Shown here piece by piece: positions 1-8,707 of a stretch of 64,000 nt of DNA. The position numbers and the translations under genes are program-made. Origin of the DNA: Curtobacterium aurantiacum. GTDB lineage: Bacteria > Actinomycetota > Actinomycetes > Actinomycetales > Microbacteriaceae. The stretch's first letter is position 1, and each line of letters starts with the position of its first letter. The notes below the pieces were generated by a model. It ran no database searches. It saw nothing but the letters and a program-made list of their open reading frames with translations, and was not told the DNA's origin. The stretch covers positions 1-64,000 of the forward strand of contig NZ_JAHEWN010000016.1 in NCBI RefSeq assembly GCF_018598555.1, read 5' to 3'.

Positions 1-41
1 CCCCGCACCCACCACCCCGCCGCGCCACCTACCCTTGTCGG

Positions 42-1889
42 GTGGCACATCTCCTCGGCGCCGAGAACCTGCATCTCGAGTTCCCCACCAAGGTCGTCTT
101 CGACAACGTCACCCTCGGCATCGACGAGGGAGACCGGATCGGCGTCGTCGGCCGGAACGGCGACGGCAAGTCGACCCTCCTCGCACTGCTGTCCCAGCGT
201 CTCGAACCGGATGGCGGCCGCGTCACGCACCGGCGCGGGCTGACCATCGGCTACCTGGACCAGCGCGACATCCTGCCCGAGGGCGCGACCGTCGGCAGCA
301 CCGTCGTCGGCGACCTCGAGGAGCACGAGTGGGCCGGCGACCCGAAGATCCGCGACATCATCGGCGGTCTGGTCTCGGACATCCCGTGGGACGTCAGCGT
401 CGACGAGCTGTCCGGTGGGCAGCGTCGCCGTGTGGCACTCGCGCGGCTGCTGGTCGGTGACTGGGACGTCCTGTTCCTGGACGAGCCGACCAACCACCTC
501 GACGTCGAGGGCATCGAGTGGCTCGCCGGGCACATCAACCGCCGGTGGTCGTCGAACCAGGGCGGCATGGTCGTGGTGACGCACGATCGGTGGTTCCTCG
601 ATGCGGTGTCGACCGACACGTGGGAGGTCCACGACGGCGTCGTCGACCCCTTCGAAGGTGGCTACGCCGCGTACATCCTGCAGCGCGTCGAGCGTGACCG
701 GCAGGCTGCCACGATCGAGCAGCGCCGCCAGAACCTGGCCCGCAAGGAGCTCGCGTGGCTCCGCCGTGGTGCCCCTGCCCGCACGAGCAAGCCGAAGTTC
801 CGCATCGACGCGGCGAACGCCCTGATCGACGACGTCCCGCCGATCCGCGACACCGTCGCGCTGTCCCGGACGGCGACGGCGCGCCTCGGCAAGGACGTCG
901 TCGACCTGCTCGACGTGAGCGTCTCGTTCGACGGCACGCAGATCCTCGACCGCATCGAGTGGCGCATCGCACCGGGGGAGCGGACCGGCATCCTCGGCCC
1001 GAACGGCGCCGGCAAGTCGACCCTGCTCAACCTCGTCTCCGGGCGGCTGCAGCCGACCAGCGGGCGGGTGAAGACCGGCAAGACGGTGCAGGTCGCGGTG
1101 CTCGACCAGCAGCTCGCCGACCTGCAGCAGTTCGCCGACGACCGCGTGCGCGAGGTCGTCGCCCGCAAGAAGACGAGCTACGTCGCCGACGGCAAGGAGA
1201 TGACGCCGTCGCAGCTGCTCGAGCGGCTCGGCTTCACCTCGGAGCAGCTCTCCACGCCGGTCAAAGACCTGTCCGGTGGGCAGAAGCGGCGCCTGCAGCT
1301 CATGCTCATCCTGCTCGACGAGCCGAACGTGCTCATCCTCGACGAGCCCACCAACGACCTCGACACCGACATGCTCGCCGCCATGGAGGACCTGCTCGAC
1401 ACCTGGCCCGGCACCCTGCTGGTCGTCAGCCACGACCGCTACCTGCTCGAGCGCGTCACCGACCAGCAGTACGCCGTGCTCGGCGGGCACCTGCGCCACC
1501 TGCCCGGCGGCGTCGACGAGTACATGCGTCTGCGCGAGGCCGGCACCGGTGGCGGGACCGCCTCTGCGGCTGCCGCCGCGTCTGCCGGGAGGCCCGACAC
1601 CGTCGGCGGGACCGGCTCGGCCGGTGCCGTGGCCGGGTCCACGGCCGCTGGTACGTCCGCCCTGTCGGGAGCGGACCGGCGGACGGCCGAGAAGGAGATG
1701 TCGGCGCTCGACCGGAAGATCGCGAAGGTCGGCGCTGACCGCAAGAAGCTGCTCGACCAGTTCGCGACGCACGACCAGTCCGACTACGCCGGGCTCGGCG
1801 AACTCCAGTCGAAGCTGGGCGCGCTCGAGGCCGAGGTCGAGCAGCTCGAGGAGCGCTGGCTCGAGGTCGCGGAGCTGCTCGGGGTCTGA
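42..1889 (+). CDS. ABC-F family ATP-binding protein (Uup-like)
   Basis: A soluble duplicated ABC ATPase of 615 residues with no membrane segments, the layout of ABC-F proteins that act on ribosomes or nucleic acid. The first domain has Walker A GRNGDGKST (about 37-45), signature LSGGQ (about 123) and Walker B ending LDEPTNHLD. The second has GPNGAGKST (about 319-327), a second LSGGQ and LDEPTNDLD. The inter-domain linker with ELAWLRRG resembles Uup. A low-complexity Ala/Gly/Ser linker (about 515-555) leads to a C-terminal coiled coil, also Uup-like. The GTG start lies 6 nt after TACCCT (30-35), so the mRNA may be leaderless. A role in ribosome rescue or antibiotic protection is possible but cannot be separated by reading alone. 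Confidence 0.9.
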   Translation: MAHLLGAENLHLEFPTKVVFDNVTLGIDEGDRIGVVGRNGDGKSTLLALLSQRLEPDGGRVTHRRGLTIGYLDQRDILPEGATVGSTVVGDLEEHEWAGDPKIRDIIGGLVSDIPWDVSVDELSGGQRRRVALARLLVGDWDVLFLDEPTNHLDVEGIEWLAGHINRRWSSNQGGMVVVTHDRWFLDAVSTDTWEVHDGVVDPFEGGYAAYILQRVERDRQAATIEQRRQNLARKELAWLRRGAPARTSKPKFRIDAANALIDDVPPIRDTVALSRTATARLGKDVVDLLDVSVSFDGTQILDRIEWRIAPGERTGILGPNGAGKSTLLNLVSGRLQPTSGRVKTGKTVQVAVLDQQLADLQQFADDRVREVVARKKTSYVADGKEMTPSQLLERLGFTSEQLSTPVKDLSGGQKRRLQLMLILLDEPNVLILDEPTNDLDTDMLAAMEDLLDTWPGTLLVVSHDRYLLERVTDQQYAVLGGHLRHLPGGVDEYMRLREAGTGGGTASAAAAASAGRPDTVGGTGSAGAVAGSTAAGTSALSGADRRTAEKEMSALDRKIAKVGADRKKLLDQFATHDQSDYAGLGELQSKLGALEAEVEQLEERWLEVAELLGV

Positions 1890-1895
1890 GCCGGT

Positions 1896-2372
1896 CTACT
1901 CGACGGACGCGGGGTCGACCGTGTCCTGGTCTGCATCCGTCGGCTTGGCGTCCTCGGGGGCTCCGCCGCCGGGGTTCGCCACGACCTCCCACAGGTGTCC
2001 GTCCGGGTCCTGGAAGAAGCCGGACCACATGCCCCACGGGCGGGTGTACGGCGGTTCGGGCATCGTGGCGCCCGCTGCCTGTGCTCGCTCGAGGAACGCC
2101 TCGGCCTCTGCCTGGCTGCTCGTGAAGTGCCCGATCGTGCTGCTCGGTGCCGTGGCCAGCTGCACGCCGGAGTCCTTCGCCATGTCGTCCCGGCCGTAGA
2201 CGCTGACGATCAGGCCGTCGTCGAGGGTGAACATCGCCGTGGTGCCGCCGGCCTGCGTCTCGGTGGCGGGGTACTCGGTGCCGATGACGCCGCTGCCCTC
2301 GATGCCGAGCAGAGCGCGGTAGAACTCGGCCGATCGAGCGACGTCGGCGACGGCGAGGGTGATGGCGTGCAT
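1896..2372 (-). CDS. VOC (glyoxalase/bleomycin-resistance fold) protein
   Basis: A 158-residue protein with the typical VOC opening MHAITLAVADVARSAEFY and the closing segment GFFQDPDGHLWEVVANP, the C-terminal metal-site strand of the family. Substrate is unknown; family members are lyases, dioxygenases or drug-binding proteins. I chose the ATG at 2370-2372 over the GTG three codons upstream because TAGCGT lies 7 nt before it on the coding strand, a spacing repeated at other genes here. It converges on the ABC-F gene with only 6 bp between the stops, leaving no room for a separate terminator. Confidence 0.85.
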   Translation of the reverse strand: MHAITLAVADVARSAEFYRALLGIEGSGVIGTEYPATETQAGGTTAMFTLDDGLIVSVYGRDDMAKDSGVQLATAPSSTIGHFTSSQAEAEAFLERAQAAGATMPEPPYTRPWGMWSGFFQDPDGHLWEVVANPGGGAPEDAKPTDADQDTVDPASVE

Positions 2373-2419
2373 GCGCCGCACGCTACGCCGGGGCCGCTCG
2401 GCCCGTGTCGCGCTTTCGG

Positions 2420-2914
2420 TCAGTCCCCGAGACCCAGGATGAGTCGGCGGAGCAGCCCGGCCAACTGGCCCTGCTCGTCGGCGGAGACCCCGGACAGGAT
2501 GTCCCGCTCGGCGGCCAGCAGGTCCGCGATCGCCGCGTCCACCGCCACCCGGCCCTTGCTCGTCAGCGAGACGAGGATGCCGCGGCCGTCCTTCGGGTCG
2601 GTCCGTCGCCCCACGAAGCCGCGGGCCGCCAGGCGGTCCACCCGGTTCGTCATCGTGCCGCTCGACACCAGGGTCTGCTGCAGCAGGGTCTTCGGGCTCA
2701 GCTCGTAGGGCTCACCCGCCCGCCGCAGTGCCGACAGGACGTCGAACTCCCACGGTTCCATGTCGCTCGCGTCGAAGGCTGTCCGCCTGGCGCGGTCCAG
2801 GTGCCGGGCGAGCCGGTCCACGCGGGACAGGACCTCGAGCGGGCCGAAGTCGAGGTCGGCACGCTCACGACCCCACGCCGCGACGATGCGATCGACCTCG
2901 TCCTCATGCGGCAT
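2420..2914 (-). CDS. MarR family transcriptional regulator
   Basis: A 164-residue winged-helix protein. The segment from ELSPKTLLQQTLVSSGTMTNRVDRLAARG is a MarR recognition helix, followed by the wing VGRRTDPKDGRGILVSLT. MarR proteins are dimers that usually respond to small phenolics or oxidants and repress nearby efflux or detoxification genes. It lies 47 bp from the VOC gene on the same strand, so the two may be co-regulated. The ATG follows CAAGAT by 6 nt, consistent with a leaderless transcript, although GGAGGG directly abuts the start. The ligand cannot be inferred. Confidence 0.88.
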   Translation of the reverse strand: MPHEDEVDRIVAAWGRERADLDFGPLEVLSRVDRLARHLDRARRTAFDASDMEPWEFDVLSALRRAGEPYELSPKTLLQQTLVSSGTMTNRVDRLAARGFVGRRTDPKDGRGILVSLTSKGRVAVDAAIADLLAAERDILSGVSADEQGQLAGLLRRLILGLGD

Positions 2915-2993
2915 CCCTCCATCTTGGCCGAACCCGGAGCGGACAGCCAGCCTCGTCGGTCGTGGGAGGATGGAGGAGCACCCCTCGGTGCGT

Positions 2994-3065
2994 TCCGCCT
3001 TGGTGTAATGGCAGCACGACGGCCTTTGGTGCCGTTAGGTCCGGGTTCGAATCCTGGAGGCGGAG
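2994..3065 (+). tRNA. tRNA-Gln (anticodon TTG)
   Basis: A 72-nt cloverleaf can be folded. The 7-bp acceptor stem pairs TCCGCCT (2994-3000) with AGGCGGA (3058-3064), with discriminator G at 3065. The anticodon stem ACGGC/GCCGT encloses loop CTTTGGT, giving anticodon TTG. The T-arm is CCGGG-TTCGAAT-CCTGG. CCA is not encoded. It sits at the left edge of the lower-GC defence-type block and part of its T-arm is repeated about 87 bp downstream. Confidence 0.95.
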
Positions 3066-3126
3066 CGGGAGACCGTGTCGCTCACGTCGCTTCACTTCAC
3101 GAGGGCATGGGCACGGAGCCGTGAGA

Positions 3127-3141
3127 TCCGGGTTCGAATCC
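3127..3141 (+). repeat. 15-bp copy of the tRNA-Gln T-arm
   Basis: The 15 bases TCCGGGTTCGAATCC at 3127-3141 exactly repeat 3040-3054 in the tRNA. The following bases CATC do not pair with CCGGG, so this is not a functional T-arm. It lies between the tRNA and the methyltransferase and may be an attachment-site scar or the 3' relic of another tRNA. Confidence 0.6.
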
Positions 3142-3155
3142 ATCCCGAGCATTAT

Positions 3156-3170
3156 CGGCGCTTAGCGCCG
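3156..3170 (-). terminator. Possible weak terminator after the methyltransferase gene
   Basis: CGGCGC-TTA-GCGCCG forms a 6-bp stem with a 3-nt loop about 30 bp beyond the methyltransferase stop. There is no T-run, so function is uncertain. Confidence 0.35.
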
Positions 3171-3201
3171 TGCGCGGATGGATGAGAGCGCAAAGACGCT
3201 T

Positions 3202-4302
3202 TCAATCGATCAGCCCTGCCAGGTGTCGTCCGATCGCGGCCCCCAACGCGATTGGCACGGCGTTGCCGATTTGTCGGGCAATCTCGATCTTCGATCCCAT
3301 GAAGAGGTACTCGTCGGGGAAGCCTTGAAGCGTCGCGGCCTCGTAATGCGTGAGCGCTCGGTCCTCGACCGGATGGAGGTAACGCCCCTTCTCCGGCTTG
3401 AAGAACTCTGTGCGCACGGTGACTGACGGCTTGTCCCAGTGCAGTCGCCCCATGACGTCCGCCGATCCTGATGTGTGCTTCTTCCAGCAGTCAGGCAAGA
3501 GCTCAAATGGAATGTCGAAGCGGTTACCCTTCTCGGGAATGTGAGCGAACCGCTCGCGCGAGAGCTCCGTGTAGTAGCGGGTGACGTGCAGTTCGGCGGC
3601 GCGATAGGGCCCGGACACCGCGCGTCCGTTGAGGACTCGAGCGCGATTGGGAGGGAGGTCGATCGTGCTTACGGCCGCGGCCATTCCACGCTGTTCGAAG
3701 GCCTGTCCGACGGTGACATGCGCATGCGTGCGCCCGGGTCCGTGTGTCGGCTCGGGGAATCCTGGCGCCTCCTGGTCGTCACGCCACCCGAGGATGACCG
3801 TGCGCTTCCGTGCTTGCGCTGCACCGTAGTCTGCAGAGTTGAGGACGCGCCAGTCGAAGGAGTAGTTGGATAGCATTCCCGCTTCGGAGGTTTCACGGCG
3901 AAAATCTTCGAACTGGCGAGACTTGGTGAAAGCGGCGACATTCTCGACCACAAAGTATTTGGGTTGGGCTCGTTTGACTGTCTCCGCGTATTGCTTCCAG
4001 AGGAAGTTACGCACGTCCTCGGCATCCTGCTTCCCGAGTGTGGAGAACCCCTGGCAAGGTGGGCCTCCGAGGACAATGTCGACGAAGGGGACTTCCTCCT
4101 GCGCCAGCCACTCCTCAATGGGGCCAGTGAACACGAGGTCGTCGCCGTGGTTTGATGCGTAAGTGGCTGCCGCCGCCGTGTCCATCTCGACCGCGCGCAC
4201 CGTCGAGAATCGGTCCGAGCCTTCACGGAAACCTTCGCTGAGGCCTCCGGCTCCTGCGAAGAGGTCGAGCGTGCGGATGGGGGCGAGCTTCGTCGTGGCC
4301 AT
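3202..4302 (-). CDS. C5-cytosine DNA methyltransferase (Dcm family)
   Basis: A 366-residue AdoMet-dependent enzyme that methylates C5 of cytosine in a specific DNA site. Conserved motifs appear in order: motif I DLFAGAGGLS (13-22), motif IV GGPPCQGFS with catalytic Cys83, motif VI VVENV (118-122), motif VIII QARKRTVILGW (163-173), and C-terminal TLQGFP and RQIGNAVP. The variable target-recognition region lies between VIII and IX; the site cannot be read from sequence. It starts 32 bp after the stop of the ATPase-sigma gene on the same strand, so the two probably form one transcript. In its cassette it most likely marks self DNA. Codon and base use are less GC-biased than in the flanks, suggesting acquisition by transfer. 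Confidence 0.96.
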   Translation of the reverse strand: MATTKLAPIRTLDLFAGAGGLSEGFREGSDRFSTVRAVEMDTAAAATYASNHGDDLVFTGPIEEWLAQEEVPFVDIVLGGPPCQGFSTLGKQDAEDVRNFLWKQYAETVKRAQPKYFVVENVAAFTKSRQFEDFRRETSEAGMLSNYSFDWRVLNSADYGAAQARKRTVILGWRDDQEAPGFPEPTHGPGRTHAHVTVGQAFEQRGMAAAVSTIDLPPNRARVLNGRAVSGPYRAAELHVTRYYTELSRERFAHIPEKGNRFDIPFELLPDCWKKHTSGSADVMGRLHWDKPSVTVRTEFFKPEKGRYLHPVEDRALTHYEAATLQGFPDEYLFMGSKIEIARQIGNAVPIALGAAIGRHLAGLID

Positions 4303-4334
4303 GTCGGATCAAACTTACGGTACGAACGCGCCGT

Positions 4335-7300
4335 TCAGGCGGGCGCGGCCGGCGCGCCGGCGGGACCAGGGTTCACCTCTGCGCGCTCCTCTACGGCGCT
4401 CGGCTGACGCCTCCGGAACGTGTCCGCATGGCGCGGCTCCATCAGAACCCGGCAGGCGACACCGAACGGAGTCCGTTCAAGCCGGAGTGCGACGTCGTGG
4501 ATCGGGGTGCCGGTGGTGAGCGCTGAATCGATGAGCTGTGCGTCGACGTCCGAGTACCCGACACCGTGACGGGCGGGACGGTCAGAAATCGGCGTCGACG
4601 GTTCGACGCCGAAGAGCGTCTGGCTGAGCGAGGCCAGGACAGTGCCACGACCGACGTTCAGGCGGCGGGCGATGTCATCCGGGTGCTGGCCAGTTAGGAA
4701 GGCAGCCGCCGTGTCCGGGGGGCTCGCAATGGGATCGGTTTCTCGTTGCGCCGATCTGTTGGCAGAGGGGTCCGCGATCGTCGAGTGCGCGGCTGGCCGA
4801 GTCCGGCGCTTCTTCCGGCCATACTGCCTGATCTGCTCCTCGACGGTCAGAGGCCTAGCTCTAGGGACCGAAGTGATGGGCCTATCTTGCCGGACGGTGG
4901 TGTCGTCGATGAAGTGATGATGCGTGAGCATTGCCTGCACCTGGGGGCCACGCATCGTCTCCAGCGCCCTTTTCTCCACTTGTCGGATTCGCTCTCGGGT
5001 GACCCCGAACTCGACACCAATCGTGTCAAGTGTCCGACGCTCGCCTTCATCGAGCCCGAAGCGGAGCACGAGGACCCGTGCTTCCCTCCAGTCAAGGGTG
5101 TTGAGGACTCGGACGAGGTCTCGTCGGAACAACAGTGCCTCGAAGACGTCGCTTGTGGAGTCAACGGCGTCGTCTACGAGGTGATCACCGAAGGGCTCGT
5201 CCCTTCGCAGTTCTGGGTTGTACCAGGGCGCATCAAGTGACCACACATGCGTCAGCCGGTCCGCAGCGTCGAGCCGTTCGATGTCAGAGACGTCGATTTC
5301 GGACTGCCGGGCGAGCTCGTCGAGCGGTACGCCATCCGGGTAGAGCGGTTCGAGCGCGGCGCGAGCGCTGGACAGTCTCCGCAGTGACTCCATCAGATGT
5401 ACTGGCAAGCGTATGGCGCGTGCCTTGTCGTCGAGCGCCCGCGAGATAGCCTGCCGGATCCACCAGGTAGCGTATGTCGAGAACTTCGTCCCTTGCTCGT
5501 AGTCGAACTTCTCGACCGCGTGGATGAGCCCCATGTTGCCCTCCTGGATCAGGTCGAGTAACTCCATGTCGCGCCCTGCGTAGCGCTTCGCGACGGAGAC
5601 GACCAGGCGCAAGTTCGCGTTGACGAATCGTAACTTGGCGTGCTGACCAGCGTGAGCGATCTCTCGAAGTTCGCGTAAAAGCGACCTGCGCTGTTCCTGA
5701 GCGCTATCGGAGGCGAGACGCTCTTCGGCGAACAATCCGGCCTCGATACGACGCGCGAGCTCGACCTCGTCGGCGGCGCTGAGCAACTGCGCTCTCCCGA
5801 TTCCCCAGAGGTACTGCTTCACCGCGTCTGCAGAGTGCGGGATTTCTTGACCGCGCTTGACGAACTCAGGGGTCGGATTGTCAATCGAGAAGCCCCCCTC
5901 GTCAAGTCGCGCGGGTGTTGGAACCTCGTCGCCAACCTGCCACCCGTCTAGATCGATTTCGTCGTCGGCAATCGGTCGGGCGACGCGGGTCGCCGTCTCG
6001 CGGGTTTCGTCGTAAGCGTGTTCGTCGATTTGCTGGAACGTGGCGGCGGCGAGAACCGCATGGATGCGCTCGATCTGATCGATCGTGCTCTGCTGCAAAT
6101 GGCCGCGCTCGAGCTTGTCCTGCAGCTGCAGCACGATCGAGGTCTTGAAGAATGCGGCATCGCCGCCATGGACGCCCTGTAGCTGTTCTCGATAGCCCTC
6201 GTTCAACCAGACCGTCGCTGCGGCGTGCTCCAGTTCGAAGAGCCGGCCGCGGCCCAGAGGTTTCCACAAGACGCGAAGGTTGTTCCCATCGTCGCGGAAT
6301 CCGAACTCCTCGTCCATCGCGCCGATCACGGCCTGAGGGAGTCCCTCGGCGATGCGCGCGACCGGCTTCGGGCCGCGCTCACGCCTGGCCCCGAGGCGGA
6401 ACACTTCACGCGCTGCGGAAAGGAAGGATTGGAGACCACGCCCGTCCTCCGTGACGGCTCGTTCCATGGCGTGGACACCGTCCGCCGTGAGAACGACCCC
6501 GTGCTTCTCCGGGTTGATGCGGACGGCACCGGTGGCTCCGTCGTTTACGTCAATGGTGACCCGGGCGAGTTGTAGGTCGACCGCGTTGCCGGGCAGCAAG
6601 TTCAACCACCCGCCAGCGTGCTGAAGCCGGTCGTTACGGTAGACATACAAGCCCTGCCACTCCGCCCTCGGCCGGCCCAGCAACTTGGCGCTCGGGCCCT
6701 GGTTCGCGGGCTGCATGATGTGGCCGGTGAAGCGCAGTTCAGTGCCGCCCGGGGTCGTTCCGATCAGATCGAGCGGATAGCCTGCGGCGCCAGATACGAA
6801 ATCTGTTGGATCGACAGGCGTCACTTTGGTCGGGATGCCGTCGCCCGTCCGAGTGTCGAACTGCTGTAGGACGATCGTGATGTCACCGCGCGAGATGATC
6901 CTGTGGAACGTCAGTCCGAGGTCGTGGCTCAGGCTCGTGATCACCTCGTCGAGCCACTGCCGCCGATCGACCGCCACTTCACCCGTGAAAACCGCATGCA
7001 GGTGGTCCCATTCGACCACAGTGCCGCTTTCGACGCGGGCGAAGCCGCCTGCCCCCTTGGTGAATCCGCGCTGAGCCTCAGCGTCACTGAGAACCTCGCC
7101 TTGGAATCGCCCTCGCACCAGACGTATCGCTCGCGTGGGCTCGTAGCCGCACCTTGAGTAAACGGTCAACCGATCGGCTTGACTGAAAGACGCCGCCTTC
7201 AAACCGACGCCGAAATGTCCGTGCTCGCCCGCTCCGTATTCGCGACGGACGCCTAGACGCATCGCAGCCTCGAGCTGCGTTGCCGACATCCCTGCGCCGT

Positions 7301-7508
7301 CGTCATGCATGCGGATGCCGATGAGCTCCTCGTTGCGCGTGATGAAGCGAGCCAGGAACTTGCTTGCGCCCTTGTCGATGGAGTTGTCTACCAGGTCGGC
7401 CATCGCCGTGGCCAAAGAGTGCCCAGCGCCGATCGCGCTGAGGATCGACGGATCAGGGGCGAGCTCGACGACATGCGCCGCCTCGGCGTGCTCTTCGATC
7501 GACTCCAT
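4335..7508 (-). CDS. GHKL (MutL/MORC-like) ATPase fused to a complete sigma-70 factor
   Basis: A 1057-residue fusion. The N-terminal third is a GHKL ATPase: N-box MADLVDNSIDKGA (about 36-48), DDGAGM (69-74) and GHFGVGLKAAS (97-107), followed by an S5-like region to about 350. A linker with less recognisable content leads to a group 1/2 sigma-70 module. This has region 1.2 (about 561-591), region 2 with DLIQEGNMGLIHAVEKF and FSTYATWWIRQAISRAL (about 626-698), region 3 (about 700-770) and region 4.2 with TLDTIGVEFGVTRERIRQVE (about 826-845). The last ~190 residues contain two further helix-turn-helix-like stretches. I chose ATG 7508 over an upstream TTG (7550). GHKL-ATPase plus Z1, DUF4420 and methylase neighbourhoods were described for MORC-type restriction systems (Iyer, Abhiman and Aravind 2008) and resemble the Mza defence system (Gao et al. 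2020), both from memory. Whether the sigma fusion has been reported I cannot say. Confidence 0.93.
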   Translation of the reverse strand: MESIEEHAEAAHVVELAPDPSILSAIGAGHSLATAMADLVDNSIDKGASKFLARFITRNEELIGIRMHDDGAGMSATQLEAAMRLGVRREYGAGEHGHFGVGLKAASFSQADRLTVYSRCGYEPTRAIRLVRGRFQGEVLSDAEAQRGFTKGAGGFARVESGTVVEWDHLHAVFTGEVAVDRRQWLDEVITSLSHDLGLTFHRIISRGDITIVLQQFDTRTGDGIPTKVTPVDPTDFVSGAAGYPLDLIGTTPGGTELRFTGHIMQPANQGPSAKLLGRPRAEWQGLYVYRNDRLQHAGGWLNLLPGNAVDLQLARVTIDVNDGATGAVRINPEKHGVVLTADGVHAMERAVTEDGRGLQSFLSAAREVFRLGARRERGPKPVARIAEGLPQAVIGAMDEEFGFRDDGNNLRVLWKPLGRGRLFELEHAAATVWLNEGYREQLQGVHGGDAAFFKTSIVLQLQDKLERGHLQQSTIDQIERIHAVLAAATFQQIDEHAYDETRETATRVARPIADDEIDLDGWQVGDEVPTPARLDEGGFSIDNPTPEFVKRGQEIPHSADAVKQYLWGIGRAQLLSAADEVELARRIEAGLFAEERLASDSAQEQRRSLLRELREIAHAGQHAKLRFVNANLRLVVSVAKRYAGRDMELLDLIQEGNMGLIHAVEKFDYEQGTKFSTYATWWIRQAISRALDDKARAIRLPVHLMESLRRLSSARAALEPLYPDGVPLDELARQSEIDVSDIERLDAADRLTHVWSLDAPWYNPELRRDEPFGDHLVDDAVDSTSDVFEALLFRRDLVRVLNTLDWREARVLVLRFGLDEGERRTLDTIGVEFGVTRERIRQVEKRALETMRGPQVQAMLTHHHFIDDTTVRQDRPITSVPRARPLTVEEQIRQYGRKKRRTRPAAHSTIADPSANRSAQRETDPIASPPDTAAAFLTGQHPDDIARRLNVGRGTVLASLSQTLFGVEPSTPISDRPARHGVGYSDVDAQLIDSALTTGTPIHDVALRLERTPFGVACRVLMEPRHADTFRRRQPSAVEERAEVNPGPAGAPAAPA

Positions 7509-7714
7509 GACTCTGGACGCTACAACCCTCGTCGGACATCCAATGATCAAGATTCAAACGACCGAGCCCTTGTGTCCGCCCCCAAAACAGGGGGAGCAGG
7601 CAAGCCCGCTCACCCGGCTATGCTCTGCCCGTACGCCCTCGGGGTGTGCTCGCCGCTCACGTGGCACACCGGGGTGAAGAATCAGCAGAATTGGCGAACA
7701 AGGGGAGGGGGGCT
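7509..7714. promoter_or_regulatory. Divergent promoter region of the defence-type cassette
   Basis: About 200 bp separate the ATPase-sigma gene (leftward) from the PD-(D/E)XK gene (rightward), so both arms of the cassette must be driven from here. The region is less GC-rich than the flanks. AGGGGAGGGGGG (7702-7713) is the ribosome-binding stretch for the rightward gene. I see no convincing operator. Confidence 0.5.
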
Positions 7715-8707
7715 ATGGTCGGCGGCGTTAGCGAGGAGATCGTCCAGCACCTGACACCGGAGACTGTCGATGTCTACTTCCGCGCTTCCGCTCCCGCTCG
7801 ATTCCGTCTAAGTGCCCGTTTCGATGCGTTCCTGGACATCGATCCTGGTGCTCAGCGAATCAGCCTTCACGTCCCAGCGACCGCCGAAGTGCCCGACGTC
7901 TCGGCGTTCGAGCGCATCGCGATCGGTAAGTTCGCAATGGCCGGTCGCCCCGGAGATTGGTTTCGCATCGACATCGATGCGGCCGGTATGCGCTACGAGG
8001 CGTACGCCCTCGCGGAATCCGTGGTGGATCAGATGCAGGACGGGACAACGCTGCGTGACGCACTCTCAGAATGCCTCGAAGCACTCAAAGACTTGCTGAG
8101 CAAGCGAAGCCGGTTGACCGCCGAGAATGAGGCGGGTCTCCTTGGCGAACTGCTCGTGGTCCGGCACGTGCTGCAAACGAGCGGCGAGGGCGCCGCCATC
8201 GCCAGCTGGCTGGGCCCCGAATCCGGCGAGCACGACTTCGGCTTCGAGCACTTCGAGGCCGAAGTGAAGACAACTCGATCTGAAGCTCGGGTGCACGTCG
8301 TCGGGTCCGAAACCCAGCTCATGGCTTCACCCGATCGCCCGCTCCATCTGATCTCCATTCAGCTCACCTTGGCTGGCCGTGGCCAGAGTGGGTTCACCCT
8401 GCCGGAGCTCGTAGACGAGGTGCGATCGCCAGTGAATCGCGCCTCCCGTTCCTTAGACCATCGGCTGGAAGCGGCAGGCTGGCAGGACGAAGCGCGAGAC
8501 CTCTACCGAACGCGCTTCCAGTTCCGGAGTCACCCTCGGGCTTTCCTGGTGGATGAGCTGTTTCCCGCGATCACGCGCCCTCGGCTCGACGAGGTTATTC
8601 CTCAGCCAGTGCATGTCCGTGGTGTCTCGTATCGTTTGGACGTTACCGATCTTCCCTTCACGAGTGCACTCGCGCCGTTGGAGGGATTCTGTGAAGGGGT
8701 ATCATGA
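7715..8707 (+). CDS. PD-(D/E)XK-type protein (DUF4420-like), putative nuclease of the cassette
   Basis: A 330-residue protein with the core of a PD-(D/E)XK nuclease: GLLGELLVV with Glu145, HDFGFEHFEAEVKTT with Asp174 and the pair Glu183/Lys185, then a beta-rich region. This spacing matches the DUF4420 family that accompanies Z1 ATPases and GHKL ATPases in predicted restriction-type systems. It would be expected to cut or bind invading DNA. I start it at ATG 7715 because a purine-rich ribosome-binding stretch immediately precedes it; an upstream ATG at 7646 has none. Its stop overlaps the next start (ATGA at 8704-8707), so it is translationally coupled to the Z1 gene. Confidence 0.85.
   Translation: MVGGVSEEIVQHLTPETVDVYFRASAPARFRLSARFDAFLDIDPGAQRISLHVPATAEVPDVSAFERIAIGKFAMAGRPGDWFRIDIDAAGMRYEAYALAESVVDQMQDGTTLRDALSECLEALKDLLSKRSRLTAENEAGLLGELLVVRHVLQTSGEGAAIASWLGPESGEHDFGFEHFEAEVKTTRSEARVHVVGSETQLMASPDRPLHLISIQLTLAGRGQSGFTLPELVDEVRSPVNRASRSLDHRLEAAGWQDEARDLYRTRFQFRSHPRAFLVDELFPAITRPRLDEVIPQPVHVRGVSYRLDVTDLPFTSALAPLEGFCEGVS

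Noticed and set aside
3066..3155. A second tRNA after tRNA-Gln
   Set aside because: Only the T-loop stretch matches. Acceptor and anticodon stems cannot be formed and the T-stem does not pair.
7646..7714. An upstream ATG for the PD-(D/E)XK gene at 7646
   Set aside because: It lacks a ribosome-binding site and the extra 23 residues are unlike the rest, whereas ATG 7715 has a strong purine-rich site directly upstream.
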